NCBI GenBank assembly: GCA_902763885.1
Contig: CACWTU010000002.1
Location: forward strand, 186,001 to 250,000
Source of the DNA: an uncultured Bacteroidales bacterium
GTDB lineage: Bacteria > Bacteroidota > Bacteroidia > Bacteroidales > Bacteroidaceae
Length of the DNA: 64,000 bases
Reading direction: 5' to 3'
Both the position numbers and the translations under genes were made by a program. Shown here piece by piece: positions 18,358 through 26,264 of the stretch. Positions within the stretch are counted from its first letter, which is position 1. Each line of letters begins with the position of its first letter. The notes under the pieces are model-generated. The model ran no database searches, was not told where the DNA came from, and saw nothing but the letters and a program-made list of their open reading frames with translations.

Positions 18358-19086
18358 ATGAAAAATGATTCTACTGGTCCGCGTGGTTACAGACGTCCCG
18401 GACTGATACGCATGCTACTTGATTTTGTGTTTCCGCATTACTGCAAGGTGTGCGGCCATAGGCTTGATCCCTCTGAGAATGAGCTCTGCATAACCTGTTT
18501 CCTGAATATGCCGCGGTTGGAATATAATAAGGATGTGATCAATCCTACTGAGAAGATGCTCCTTACTGAGAAAAGTCTTGTGCGGGCGGTATCATTGATG
18601 CAATACAGTAAGGAGAGTGATTACCGTAACATCCTGTTTCATCTCAAATATTGGCATCACCCCAAGGTGGGGCAGTGGCTGGCGCGGATAGGTGCTGCGG
18701 AACTTAAGGAGAAAGGCTTTTTTGAGGGGATAGACTGCTTGGTGCCGTTGCCGCTTACTTTCAGGAAAGAGATACAACGCGGGTATAATCAGTGCGTCTT
18801 CATTGCAAAGGGTATCCGGCAGGTTACGGGGCTGCCTATTATAGGGAGCGCGGTGGTACGTGAGGCGGAGCATTCGCACCAGGCCGGGCTTGGCAAATAT
18901 CAGCGGTGGAGTAATGCTCAGGGCTTATTCAGGGTGGCGGATGCTGATGCTCTCCGTGGCAAACACATCCTTATCATCGATGATGTTATCACTACCGGAG
19001 CCACGCTCTGCTCCATGATTGACACTATTGAGGCTGCGGTTCCTGAGATTAAGGTTTCTGTTTTTACTTTGGCGCTCGCAAAATAA
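18358..19086 (+). CDS. ComF-family phosphoribosyltransferase-like protein
   Basis: 242 residues. An N-terminal zinc ribbon has Cys29, Cys32, Cys44 and Cys47 (CKVCGHR...CITC). A type I phosphoribosyltransferase domain follows, with LVPLPLTFRKEIQRGYNQ and the PRPP loop ILIIDDVITTGATL. ComFC/GntX proteins are linked to DNA uptake or use of external DNA; the enzymatic activity is not settled. It is the last gene of the purN-to-comF cluster and is followed by an unusual 190-bp inverted-repeat segment. Confidence 0.88.
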   Translation: MKNDSTGPRGYRRPGLIRMLLDFVFPHYCKVCGHRLDPSENELCITCFLNMPRLEYNKDVINPTEKMLLTEKSLVRAVSLMQYSKESDYRNILFHLKYWHHPKVGQWLARIGAAELKEKGFFEGIDCLVPLPLTFRKEIQRGYNQCVFIAKGIRQVTGLPIIGSAVVREAEHSHQAGLGKYQRWSNAQGLFRVADADALRGKHILIIDDVITTGATLCSMIDTIEAAVPEIKVSVFTLALAK

Positions 19087-19091
19087 CCACC

Positions 19092-19281
19092 GCCAAACCT
19101 TCAGTTCGGGGACACAACGCTCCGAGGCTACTCCGAACCCCTACGGACCCTAAACGGCGAACTCGTCCTTATCGTCCCCTGCGTGGCCGAACGTTCCTCG
19201 AACAAACGCCGTTCTTAACGGGATCCTCCGTGGCTCTCCGCTTACGCCTCTCCACAATGGTCCCCGAACTGAAGGTTCGGC
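19092..19281. repeat. 190-bp element bounded by a 21-bp inverted repeat
   Basis: The ends GCCAAACCTTCAGTTCGGGGA (19092-19112) and 19261-19281 are inverse complements with one mismatch. Inside lie a second pair, AACGGCG (19153-19159) with CGCCGTT (19207-19213), and C-rich, purine-poor sequence unlike the flanking genes. There is no open frame of note. It may be a structured RNA or a miniature repeat/transposon remnant, and it can also terminate the comF-like transcript. Confidence 0.6.
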
Positions 19282-19312
19282 TCCTGCAAAATGAAGCATT
19301 ATCATATTTTGC

Positions 19313-19320
19313 TATCTTTG
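19313..19320 (+). promoter_or_regulatory. -7 box for queA, very close to the start codon
   Basis: TATCTTTG ends 9 nt before the ATG at 19330, so the leader would be about 5 nt. Confidence 0.6.
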
Positions 19321-19329
19321 CAGGCGGAA

Positions 19330-20574
19330 ATGGAAGAGAGCGTAAAACATATTAAGATAAGCGAGTTTAATTATCCGCTTCCGGATGAGCGGATCGCTAA
19401 ATTTCCGCTGGCGGAGAGGGACAGTTCAAAGCTGTTGCTGTACAGGCATGGGGAGGTTAGTGAGGATGTGTTCCGTAACTTGCCTCAGTATCTGCCGGCA
19501 GGGGCTCTGATGGTGTTCAATAACACTAAGGTGATTCAGGCGCGTCTGCATTTCCGTAAGGAGGCTACTGGCGGACCTAAATCTACCGGAGCTCTCATTG
19601 AGATTTTCCTTTTGGAGCCGGCAGATCCGAGTGATTATCAGGTTATGTTTACGCAGACCTCATCATGCAGTTGGTACTGTTTAGTGGGTAATCTTAAGCG
19701 TTGGAAAGATGATACTCCTGTGCTTAAATCCACCGTTGAAATGGGCGGAAAAACAGTTACTCTCACTGCTGAGCGTGGGCCGATGCATGGTACCAGTCAT
19801 AGGATTGACTTTAAGTGGGACGGCGGTGTGAGCTGGGCTGAGCTGCTTGAGGCTGCGGGTGAGATTCCTATTCCTCCATATCTGAACCGCGAATCGCAGG
19901 AGAGTGACAAGACTACTTATCAGACTGTTTATTCAAAGATAAAGGGCAGCGTGGCGGCTCCAACTGCCGGACTGCATTTTACTGAGCGAGTGCTCCGTGA
20001 TCTGGATGCTCATGGAATTGATCGTGAGGAACTGACCCTGCATGTAGGTGCGGGTACCTTCCGTCCGGTGAAATCGGAAGAGATCAGTGGGCATGAGATG
20101 CATACTGAGTTCATTGCGGTGCGTCGCTCAACTATTGAGAAACTGATTGCACATGGTGGTGAAACCATAGCCGTGGGTACCACATCGGTTCGCACCATTG
20201 AGAGTCTTTACTACATAGGTGTCTATTTGAGCACTCACCCTGATGCTACTGAGGAGGATATGCACGTTAACCAGTGGACTCCGTATGAGACCGCTCCCAC
20301 AATGAGTTCAGTTGAATCCTTGCAGCATATCCTGGATTACCTGAACCGCCATAGTCTGGATGTTCTCAAGACCAGCACTCAGATAATCATAGCGCCGGGC
20401 TACAAGTACCACATCGTAAAGATGATGGTCACCAATTTCCATCAGCCACAGAGCACACTGCTCCTGCTGGTCTCGGCCTTTGTAAACGGAGACTGGAAAA
20501 CCATCTACCGTTATGCCCTTAGTCATGACTTCCGTTTCCTCAGTTACGGCGACTCATCGCTGCTTATTCCTTGA
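19330..20574 (+). CDS. queA: S-adenosylmethionine:tRNA ribosyltransferase-isomerase
   Basis: 414 residues. It transfers and isomerises the ribosyl part of SAM onto preQ1-modified tRNA in queuosine synthesis. Motifs: FNYPLPDERIAKFPLAERDSSKLL at the start, LMVFNNTKVIQARLHF, PIPPYLNRESQESDKTTYQTVYSK, GSVAAPTAGLHFTE, LHVGAGTFRPVKSEEISGHEMHTE and TNFHQPQSTLLLLVSAF. It is somewhat longer than the E. coli enzyme, with an insertion after PTMSS. The start is ATG 19330, because the upstream in-frame ATG at 19291 precedes the promoter. It ends at a bidirectional hairpin shared with the M56 gene. Confidence 0.94.
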   Translation: MEESVKHIKISEFNYPLPDERIAKFPLAERDSSKLLLYRHGEVSEDVFRNLPQYLPAGALMVFNNTKVIQARLHFRKEATGGPKSTGALIEIFLLEPADPSDYQVMFTQTSSCSWYCLVGNLKRWKDDTPVLKSTVEMGGKTVTLTAERGPMHGTSHRIDFKWDGGVSWAELLEAAGEIPIPPYLNRESQESDKTTYQTVYSKIKGSVAAPTAGLHFTERVLRDLDAHGIDREELTLHVGAGTFRPVKSEEISGHEMHTEFIAVRRSTIEKLIAHGGETIAVGTTSVRTIESLYYIGVYLSTHPDATEEDMHVNQWTPYETAPTMSSVESLQHILDYLNRHSLDVLKTSTQIIIAPGYKYHIVKMMVTNFHQPQSTLLLLVSAFVNGDWKTIYRYALSHDFRFLSYGDSSLLIP

Positions 20575-20576
20575 AT

Positions 20577-20611
20577 TAATGGAGCCATCCTTACGGGGAA
20601 TGGCTCCATTA
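20577..20611. terminator. Bidirectional terminator between queA and the M56 gene
   Basis: A 12-bp perfect stem TAATGGAGCCAT (20577-20588) / ATGGCTCCATTA (20600-20611), with AT-rich flanks on both sides, lies in the 40-nt gap between convergent genes. Confidence 0.85.
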
Positions 20612-20614
20612 TTA

Positions 20615-22972
20615 TTACTCCTCAAGGGTTATCTCATAAACGTTTCCATGGATTTTCTGCTCCTGGCACAGTATGGCAGAGTAAAAGACACGCATACTGA
20701 ATTCATGGGTAGAGTCTCTAAGGATATCGTTCTTGATAACATCAAAGTATCCGATGACGTTTGACGTACCTACAGCTACCTGCTGGCCGGTAGAATCTAC
20801 AACCATAACTACTGCATCCCGGACCGGGTTTCCTTCAACGTCTTTTATTGTTCCGGTGATATAAGTGAAGGGGGCGTTGATCAGGGTCTTATTCTCTCCT
20901 GATATCCTGCCGGAATGATACTGCTGATACTGGAACGGCATATGTATCTTTTCCTTATAAGGCTTGTCATAATCCAGATTGGGATAGGTGTTGCTGGTAA
21001 TGGCATGCTCATAAGTATTGTCGGTAAAGAAATTGTATCCTAAACCGTTTCCAAAGTTTATGTGACCGATTTCTCCGTTATCGGCCCAGATAAGAACCTG
21101 TGCAGTGAAGGGCTGGGCAATCTTGACCTCCTCCTTTTCATTGTCATATGGATATGTAACCAGGAAGTATCTGCGGCCTTCCTGCTCAATATACATCTGT
21201 CCACCTGTCTCTTTCCAGGAAAAAGTGAAAGGTCCGGTTATTACAGGGACTGTATCTTCTCTATAGTAGTCAGAGCCTACCTCGAGGATAGCATCACTTG
21301 CTATCTTGGTAAGTTTTCTGTCTCTTTTTTTCCGGCTCATAAACTCGAGGTTACCTTTTTTTGTCACTCTCTTATAGCCGGCTTTTACAGGTCTGATGGA
21401 GAGACCGGCATATCTGTAATCACTGCCCATGGTGAGATTGATGCTGTCAAATAAGACCATAGTGGCCTTGTCATCGGGTAGAGCTTTCTCTCTACGGCTC
21501 TCACGCAGACGGCTCATGGCGTTGCTGCACCATTGCATGGTACCATTCCAGTTTTTTTGATTTATGCCCACAACAATCTCATCAACGGCGGTGTCGGTCC
21601 AATAAGCTCCTACTGTGTTACTTAGGTCTTTATCTTCCAGATGACAGTCGGCTGCAGGCAGGAACAGCGTATTCCCGTTCTTGCGGCTTTTGAGCAGAAG
21701 TCCTTCTGTGCCGTTCATGCTGATCCAGGTCCTGTCACAGCTGTTGAGCAGCTCCTCCCATTCAACATGGGTAGGTATGCGCCACTTCCTTCCCAGTTTT
21801 CTTGTCGCCGCATCAAACCGGGGCTCAAGCGGAATACGGGCCGATGAATCCTTCCATGCGTAGTTGTCAAGTGAGTATAGGTCTTTTGCCTCAGTCTCTC
21901 CCCACGCATAATAATCTCCAAGTTCATCCGGGCTGTCAGCTCCCAGATTGCATGTCGCCCACATGACACTGGTTCCCATATCCACATAATCGGTCTTTCT
22001 GGCCCACAGAAGAATGGCAACCAATGCAATGAGCGGGACATATATGATCCTGGCTATCCTGCGGGCCGATGAAGCCGGCCTGTTCATCATCTTGATACGG
22101 TCCTGAAGGCTGTTCAGACGGAATCCGCATGCTATGGCTATGGCCTTAAGGCCTACAGCGTGATAGAGCAGTGAGTACTGGTATCCTTTGCGGTCATATC
22201 CTTTATCTATGACATCGGCATCAACCTGGAACTCATGTACGGCGCAAAGGTCACGGCGCATCATCCAGATGGCGGGGTTGAACCACTGGGGGAATGTGAT
22301 TATGTCAAATATGAGCAGCTCATACGAGTGTCCGAATGCTATGTGAGCTTTCTCATGCTCCACAATGACGGGGTCATTCAGAACAGTGGGGTCATTGGGC
22401 AATACAATGTCTTTCATCCAGTTGAACGGCTGGATATCGGACTCTGACACAATTATGTTCCACTTGCCGTTATTTTCAATGCTGCGTCCGTTCCTGATAA
22501 TCCTCCTTACCTTGATTATTGATTCAAAGCGCGTTACCAGAATGAATATGACGCCGGCGGTATATACTATTCCCAGAATGAGCAGAACCCAGTTTCTCTG
22601 TCCCTCCTCCTGATACTCTACTGCCGGCACGTTCAGCTCTTCGGGGGCGGCTGTCTCAACCGGATTAGCCTGGCTCTGAACACTGGCAGTGGTGTAATCA
22701 ATCTGAGATGGCTGCGTAGGACCGCTGAACCACTCATAACCCTGCGTGTTTTGATATTTCTGATACTCATCCTCTGCCAGTTTCCTGCCGGACCAGCTTA
22801 CTGATATCACAAAGAAGGGGAGGATATATGCCAACAGGAGAGAAGCGGCCAGTACCATGCGGTTAAAGCGGTGGAAGGTCTCTTTCTTGAGCAGATAGTG
22901 ATACAGTATTCCAAAAGCGGCGGTAAGTACAGCCACCTTTAGTATATATATAAAGAATGCCTCCATAATCAT
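20615..22972 (-). CDS. BlaR1/MecR1-like M56 membrane metallopeptidase with FISUMP-like and regulatory-like C-terminal domains
   Basis: 785 residues. Membrane segments lie near 3-22, 38-58 and 127-147, followed by the M56 zinc site VEHEKAHIAFGH (HEKAH 206-210) and a likely third ligand in AVHEFQVDAD (Glu247). A further membrane segment is at about 307-323. Residues ~329-540 resemble the FISUMP-type domain common in Bacteroidetes surface proteins (YVDMGTSVMWATCNLGA, GDYYAWGET, KWRIPTHVEWEEL). After a less clear segment, residues ~700-760 look like a carboxypeptidase-D regulatory beta-sandwich (ITGTIKDVEGNPVRDAVVMVV). BlaR1-type sensors cleave or signal to BlaI when a ligand binds outside; the extra domains could be the sensor. 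The gene overlaps blaI by ATGA. Confidence 0.82.
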   Translation of the reverse strand: MIMEAFFIYILKVAVLTAAFGILYHYLLKKETFHRFNRMVLAASLLLAYILPFFVISVSWSGRKLAEDEYQKYQNTQGYEWFSGPTQPSQIDYTTASVQSQANPVETAAPEELNVPAVEYQEEGQRNWVLLILGIVYTAGVIFILVTRFESIIKVRRIIRNGRSIENNGKWNIIVSESDIQPFNWMKDIVLPNDPTVLNDPVIVEHEKAHIAFGHSYELLIFDIITFPQWFNPAIWMMRRDLCAVHEFQVDADVIDKGYDRKGYQYSLLYHAVGLKAIAIACGFRLNSLQDRIKMMNRPASSARRIARIIYVPLIALVAILLWARKTDYVDMGTSVMWATCNLGADSPDELGDYYAWGETEAKDLYSLDNYAWKDSSARIPLEPRFDAATRKLGRKWRIPTHVEWEELLNSCDRTWISMNGTEGLLLKSRKNGNTLFLPAADCHLEDKDLSNTVGAYWTDTAVDEIVVGINQKNWNGTMQWCSNAMSRLRESRREKALPDDKATMVLFDSINLTMGSDYRYAGLSIRPVKAGYKRVTKKGNLEFMSRKKRDRKLTKIASDAILEVGSDYYREDTVPVITGPFTFSWKETGGQMYIEQEGRRYFLVTYPYDNEKEEVKIAQPFTAQVLIWADNGEIGHINFGNGLGYNFFTDNTYEHAITSNTYPNLDYDKPYKEKIHMPFQYQQYHSGRISGENKTLINAPFTYITGTIKDVEGNPVRDAVVMVVDSTGQQVAVGTSNVIGYFDVIKNDILRDSTHEFSMRVFYSAILCQEQKIHGNVYEITLEE

Positions 22973-23328
22973 TTGCCTGATTCAATCTGATCGATAATGT
23001 CCTTAAGTTCATCTACGGAGAGTTTATCCTCCTTAAGGAATGTCATAACCACGTTCTTGTATGAACTGCTGAAAAACTCATCTACCAGTCCGCCCAGGCC
23101 CGATGCCCGGTACTCCTCCTTGCTTACTGTCGCAAAATAGCGGTAGTTGCTGCCAAAAGCCTCGTGGTCCATGAACCCGTCGGCCTGCAGTGTGCGAACC
23201 TGTGTGGATAGTGTGCTGAAACTAGGTTTGGGGTCCGGATAAAGCTCCTGCAACTCCCTTACAAACATAGGACCATGAGCCCAATAGTGCTCCATAATGA
23301 CCTTTTCTTTTGATGTCAGTTTTCTCAT
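22969..23328 (-). CDS. BlaI/MecI-family winged-helix repressor
   Basis: 119 residues from ATG 23328 (MRKLTSKEKVIMEHYW). The N-terminal winged helix contains PKPSFSTLSTQVRTLQADGFM and YRYFATVSKEEY, and the C-terminal helices include VMTFLKEDKLSVDELKDIIDQIE, typical of BlaI/MecI dimerisation. It should repress this operon and perhaps others, and be inactivated by the M56 partner encoded next. A palindromic site overlaps the promoter. ATG 23340 is an alternative start giving four more residues. Confidence 0.9.
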   Translation of the reverse strand: MRKLTSKEKVIMEHYWAHGPMFVRELQELYPDPKPSFSTLSTQVRTLQADGFMDHEAFGSNYRYFATVSKEEYRASGLGGLVDEFFSSSYKNVVMTFLKEDKLSVDELKDIIDQIESGK

Positions 23329-23356
23329 AAGACACGTCAACTAATGATTTTCACTG

Positions 23357-23398
23357 CAAAGCTAAAACATTTAGCTGGGTTAGCCAAATTTTTTAGCT
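23357..23398 (-). promoter_or_regulatory. Promoter and likely BlaI operator
   Basis: The minus strand -7 box TAGCTTTG (23357-23364) overlaps a perfect palindrome AGCTAAA-ACA-TTTAGCT (23360-23376). Two more TTAGC copies follow at about 23380 and 23393, the last in TTTTTTAGCTGA. A repressor bound here would block RNA polymerase, giving autoregulation of the blaI-M56 pair. Confidence 0.6.
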
Positions 23399-23422
23399 GA
23401 ATTTTTTCAGTTTCCCTTTTTG

Positions 23423-23453
23423 TTTGTAGTCTATCATACTATGGTTATCTTTG
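23423..23453 (+). promoter_or_regulatory. Promoter of the HAD phosphatase gene
   Basis: TTTG (23423-23426), exactly 19 bp, then TATCTTTG (23446-23453): the best full Bacteroidetes promoter of the window. The start codon is 22 nt downstream. Confidence 0.75.
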
Positions 23454-23475
23454 TGTGACCTATTAACAGAACAGT

Positions 23476-24333
23476 ATGGAAAGACCCACGGTAGCCTTGA
23501 TGTATGATTTTGACGGAACACTGTCTCCGTCATATATGCAGGAGTATGACTTTATGGATGCCATAGGGCTCACAGATAAGGAGTCATTCTGGAAGGCATC
23601 GCACGGACTGGCAGAGAAGCAGCAGTCCAGTACAATCCTGGCCTACATGAAACTGATGGTGGATAAGGCTCAGGAGAACGGAATAAGCATCCGTCGTCAG
23701 CAGTTCGTGGAGTTTGGGCGTGGAATAGGATTCTTTCCAGGAGTGGAGCAGTGGTTTGAGCTGATAAACCGCAAGGGCGCCGAGATGGGAGTGAACGTGG
23801 AGCACTACATAATATCATCGGGCCTTAAGGAACTTATTGAGGGCACATCGATAGCAAAATACTTCAAGCAGATTTACGCATGCTCTTTCATGTATGAGAA
23901 TGACAAGGCCGTCTGGCCCGCCGTGGCAGTGGATTTCACCTCCAAGACCCAGTTCATATTCATGATAAACAAGGGTATTCATGAGATCTGGCGTAATGCC
24001 CAGATTAATGATTCAATGCCCGATGAAGGCCGTCCCGTCCCGTTCCAGAACATGATCTACTTTGGCGACGGTGAGACCGACATACCCAGTATGCGCATAG
24101 TCAAGAGTGAAGGTGGCCGCTCAATAGCCATCTACAAGCCCGAAAGCGATTCCAGCCGTGCACAGGCCCGCAACCTGGTTCAGAGAGGCCGCGTAAACTT
24201 TGCCTGCCCCGGCGATTATCGTGAGGGTAGCGAGCTCTACAACGCCGTAATAGCCACCATAGCCACTATCAAGACAGACAGCGAGTTCCACCACCTGGAG
24301 CGCAGGAACCAGAAATCCATGCTCGAGGACTAA
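23476..24333 (+). CDS. HAD-superfamily phosphatase (phosphoserine phosphatase-like)
   Basis: 285 residues. HAD motif I is ALMYDFDGTLSPSYM (nucleophile Asp11, acid/base Asp13). Motif II lies in HYIISSGLKELIEG and motif IV in YFGDGETDIPSM. The cap between them is helical. The overall layout resembles phosphoserine-phosphatase-like HADs, but with a longer C-terminal part containing YKPESDSSRAQARNLVQRGRVNFACPGDYREGSELY, so the substrate is not assigned. It is transcribed alone from a strong promoter. The small hairpin at 24369-24385 follows. Confidence 0.85.
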   Translation: MERPTVALMYDFDGTLSPSYMQEYDFMDAIGLTDKESFWKASHGLAEKQQSSTILAYMKLMVDKAQENGISIRRQQFVEFGRGIGFFPGVEQWFELINRKGAEMGVNVEHYIISSGLKELIEGTSIAKYFKQIYACSFMYENDKAVWPAVAVDFTSKTQFIFMINKGIHEIWRNAQINDSMPDEGRPVPFQNMIYFGDGETDIPSMRIVKSEGGRSIAIYKPESDSSRAQARNLVQRGRVNFACPGDYREGSELYNAVIATIATIKTDSEFHHLERRNQKSMLED

Positions 24334-24368
24334 TATCCAGCGGAGTTTACAAAATAGGAGAGACTGTG

Positions 24369-24385
24369 CAAAACGCTCCGTTTTG
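24369..24385 (+). terminator. Short hairpin after the HAD gene
   Basis: CAAAACG-CTC-CGTTTTG, a perfect 7-bp stem followed by TCCTTCCCCC. It is a weak terminator candidate before the etfB promoter. Confidence 0.45.
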
Positions 24386-24420
24386 TCCTTCCCCCAATCA
24401 GCCATCGGACTGTTAATCCG

Positions 24421-24428
24421 TATCTTTG
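24421..24428 (+). promoter_or_regulatory. -7 box for etfB, very close to the start codon
   Basis: TATCTTTG ends 9 nt before the ATG at 24438; the predicted leader is about 5-6 nt. Confidence 0.6.
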
Positions 24429-24437
24429 CACCCATCT

Positions 24438-25244
24438 ATGGATAAGTTCAGTATAATAGTTTTGGCAAAGCAGGTGCCCGATACCCGTCAGGTGGGTAAG
24501 GACGCCATGAATGCCGACGGCACCATTAACCGTGCCGCACTTCCGGCAGTGTTCAACCCGGAGGACCTCAATGCCCTGGAGCAGGCCCTTGCCATCAAGG
24601 ACCGCTTTCCCGGCAGTACAGTGACAATGCTCACAATGGGTCCTGAGAGAGCAAAAGAGATAGTGATGGAGGGCGTATATCGCGGAGCTGACGGCGGTTA
24701 TCTGCTTACAGACCGCCTCTTTGCAGGTGCTGATACACTGGCTACATCATACGCCCTGTCAACCGCAATCCGCAAGATAGGCAAGTACGATATAATAATA
24801 GGTGGCCGTCAAGCCATTGACGGTGATACCGCCCAGGTAGGCCCGCAGGTGGCTGAGAAACTGGGCCTGAACCAGATAACCTACGTTGAGGAGGTGCTGG
24901 ATATGGACAGCAAGTCTGTGACTGTAAAGCGCGTCATAACCGGTGGTGTGGAGACCGTGAAAGCCCCACTGCCCTGCGTGCTCACCGTTAACGGAAGCGC
25001 CGCCCCCTGCCGCCCCCGCAACGCCAAGTTGCTGATGGGCCGCAAGAACTATGAGGTGCCCGCATGGACCGTGGCCGATGTCAATGCCGATCCCGCCAAG
25101 TGCGGACTCTCAGGTTCACCCACCAAGGTAAAGAAGATTGAGAACATAGTATTCCAGGCCAAGGAGAGCAAGCGCTACGGCGACAGCGATGCCGATATAG
25201 CAGCTCTGGTAGATGAACTGGCCGTAAACCACATAATAGGATAA
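24438..25244 (+). CDS. etfB: Electron transfer flavoprotein, beta subunit
   Basis: 268 residues beginning MDKFSIIVLAKQVPDTRQVG. Typical EtfB sequences are NPEDLNALEQAL, VTMLTMGPERAKEIV, GGRQAIDGDTAQVGPQVAEKLG, and the C-terminal PRNAKLLMGRK region. With EtfA it carries electrons from acyl-CoA dehydrogenase; one nucleotide site is in this subunit. The start was moved to the ATG because the longer frame begins with TTG inside the -7 box. etfA follows after 3 nt. Confidence 0.94.
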   Translation: MDKFSIIVLAKQVPDTRQVGKDAMNADGTINRAALPAVFNPEDLNALEQALAIKDRFPGSTVTMLTMGPERAKEIVMEGVYRGADGGYLLTDRLFAGADTLATSYALSTAIRKIGKYDIIIGGRQAIDGDTAQVGPQVAEKLGLNQITYVEEVLDMDSKSVTVKRVITGGVETVKAPLPCVLTVNGSAAPCRPRNAKLLMGRKNYEVPAWTVADVNADPAKCGLSGSPTKVKKIENIVFQAKESKRYGDSDADIAALVDELAVNHIIG

Positions 25245-25247
25245 GCC

Positions 25248-26264
25248 ATGAACAGCGTATTTGTATATTGCGAACTGGAAGGGGCACAGGTGGCTCCGGT
25301 CAGTCAGGAACTGCTTACAAAGGGCCGTTCATTAGCTAATCAGCTGGGTGTACAGCTTGAGGCAATTGCCGCAGGCAGTAACCTTAAGGGAATTGAGAAC
25401 CAGATACTCCAGTACGGAGTGGATGTACTGCACGTATTTGATGACAAGTGTCTGGCACCTTATACCACAGCACCTCATTCAGCAATCCTGGTCAAGCTGT
25501 TCCAGGAGGAGCAGCCGCAGATTGCACTCATGGGTGCAACCGTGATAGGCCGTGACCTGGGTCCCAGGGTTTCATCGGCACTGGGTAGCGGACTTACCGC
25601 CGATTGCACTAACCTGGAGATTGGTGAGTATGAAGACAAAAAGACAGGCAAGGTTTATGAGAACCTGCTCTATCAGATACGTCCTGCATTCGGTGGCAAT
25701 ATCATTGCAACAATCGTCAACCCAGATCATCGTCCCCAGATGGCAACCGTACGTCAGGGCGTGATGAAGAACGAGCCCGCCGGAAAGGGCAAGGGTGAGA
25801 TAAAGAACCACAAGGTGAGCGATTACGTAAGCGCAGCCGATATGGCCGTGAGCGTGATAGACCGCCATATGCAGAAGCCGTCACACCATCTGGATACCGC
25901 CAGCATCGTGGTAGCAGGAGGTTACGGAATGGGCAGCCGTGAGGGCTTTGAGATGCTTTACAAGTTGGCCGATGCCCTGCATGCTGAGGTCGGTGCAAGC
26001 CGTGCCGCAGTGGATGCCGGTTTTGTGGATCATGACCGCCAGATAGGTCAGACTGGTATAACCGTAAGGCCCAAGCTCTACATTGCCTGCGGCATATCGG
26101 GCCAGATCCAGCATATAGCAGGCATGCGTGAGAGTAGCCTGATAATGTCAATCAACCAGGATCCTGATGCTCCCATCAACGCCATCGCCGATTATGTGAT
26201 AACAGGCCGCGTTGAGGATGTGATTCCTAAACTGATCCGTCACTACAAAGAGATTTCAAAATGA
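25248..26264 (+). CDS. etfA: Electron transfer flavoprotein, alpha subunit
   Basis: 338 residues. The C-terminal FAD domain is clear: IVVAGGYGMGSREGFEMLYKLADAL, GASRAAVDAGFVDHDRQIGQTGITVRPKLYIACGISGQIQHIAGM, and SLIMSINQDPDAPINAIADYVITG. It pairs with EtfB. The stop overlaps the acyl-CoA dehydrogenase start (ATGA). The order etfB-etfA-dehydrogenase suggests one electron-transfer unit. Confidence 0.95.
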   Translation: MNSVFVYCELEGAQVAPVSQELLTKGRSLANQLGVQLEAIAAGSNLKGIENQILQYGVDVLHVFDDKCLAPYTTAPHSAILVKLFQEEQPQIALMGATVIGRDLGPRVSSALGSGLTADCTNLEIGEYEDKKTGKVYENLLYQIRPAFGGNIIATIVNPDHRPQMATVRQGVMKNEPAGKGKGEIKNHKVSDYVSAADMAVSVIDRHMQKPSHHLDTASIVVAGGYGMGSREGFEMLYKLADALHAEVGASRAAVDAGFVDHDRQIGQTGITVRPKLYIACGISGQIQHIAGMRESSLIMSINQDPDAPINAIADYVITGRVEDVIPKLIRHYKEISK

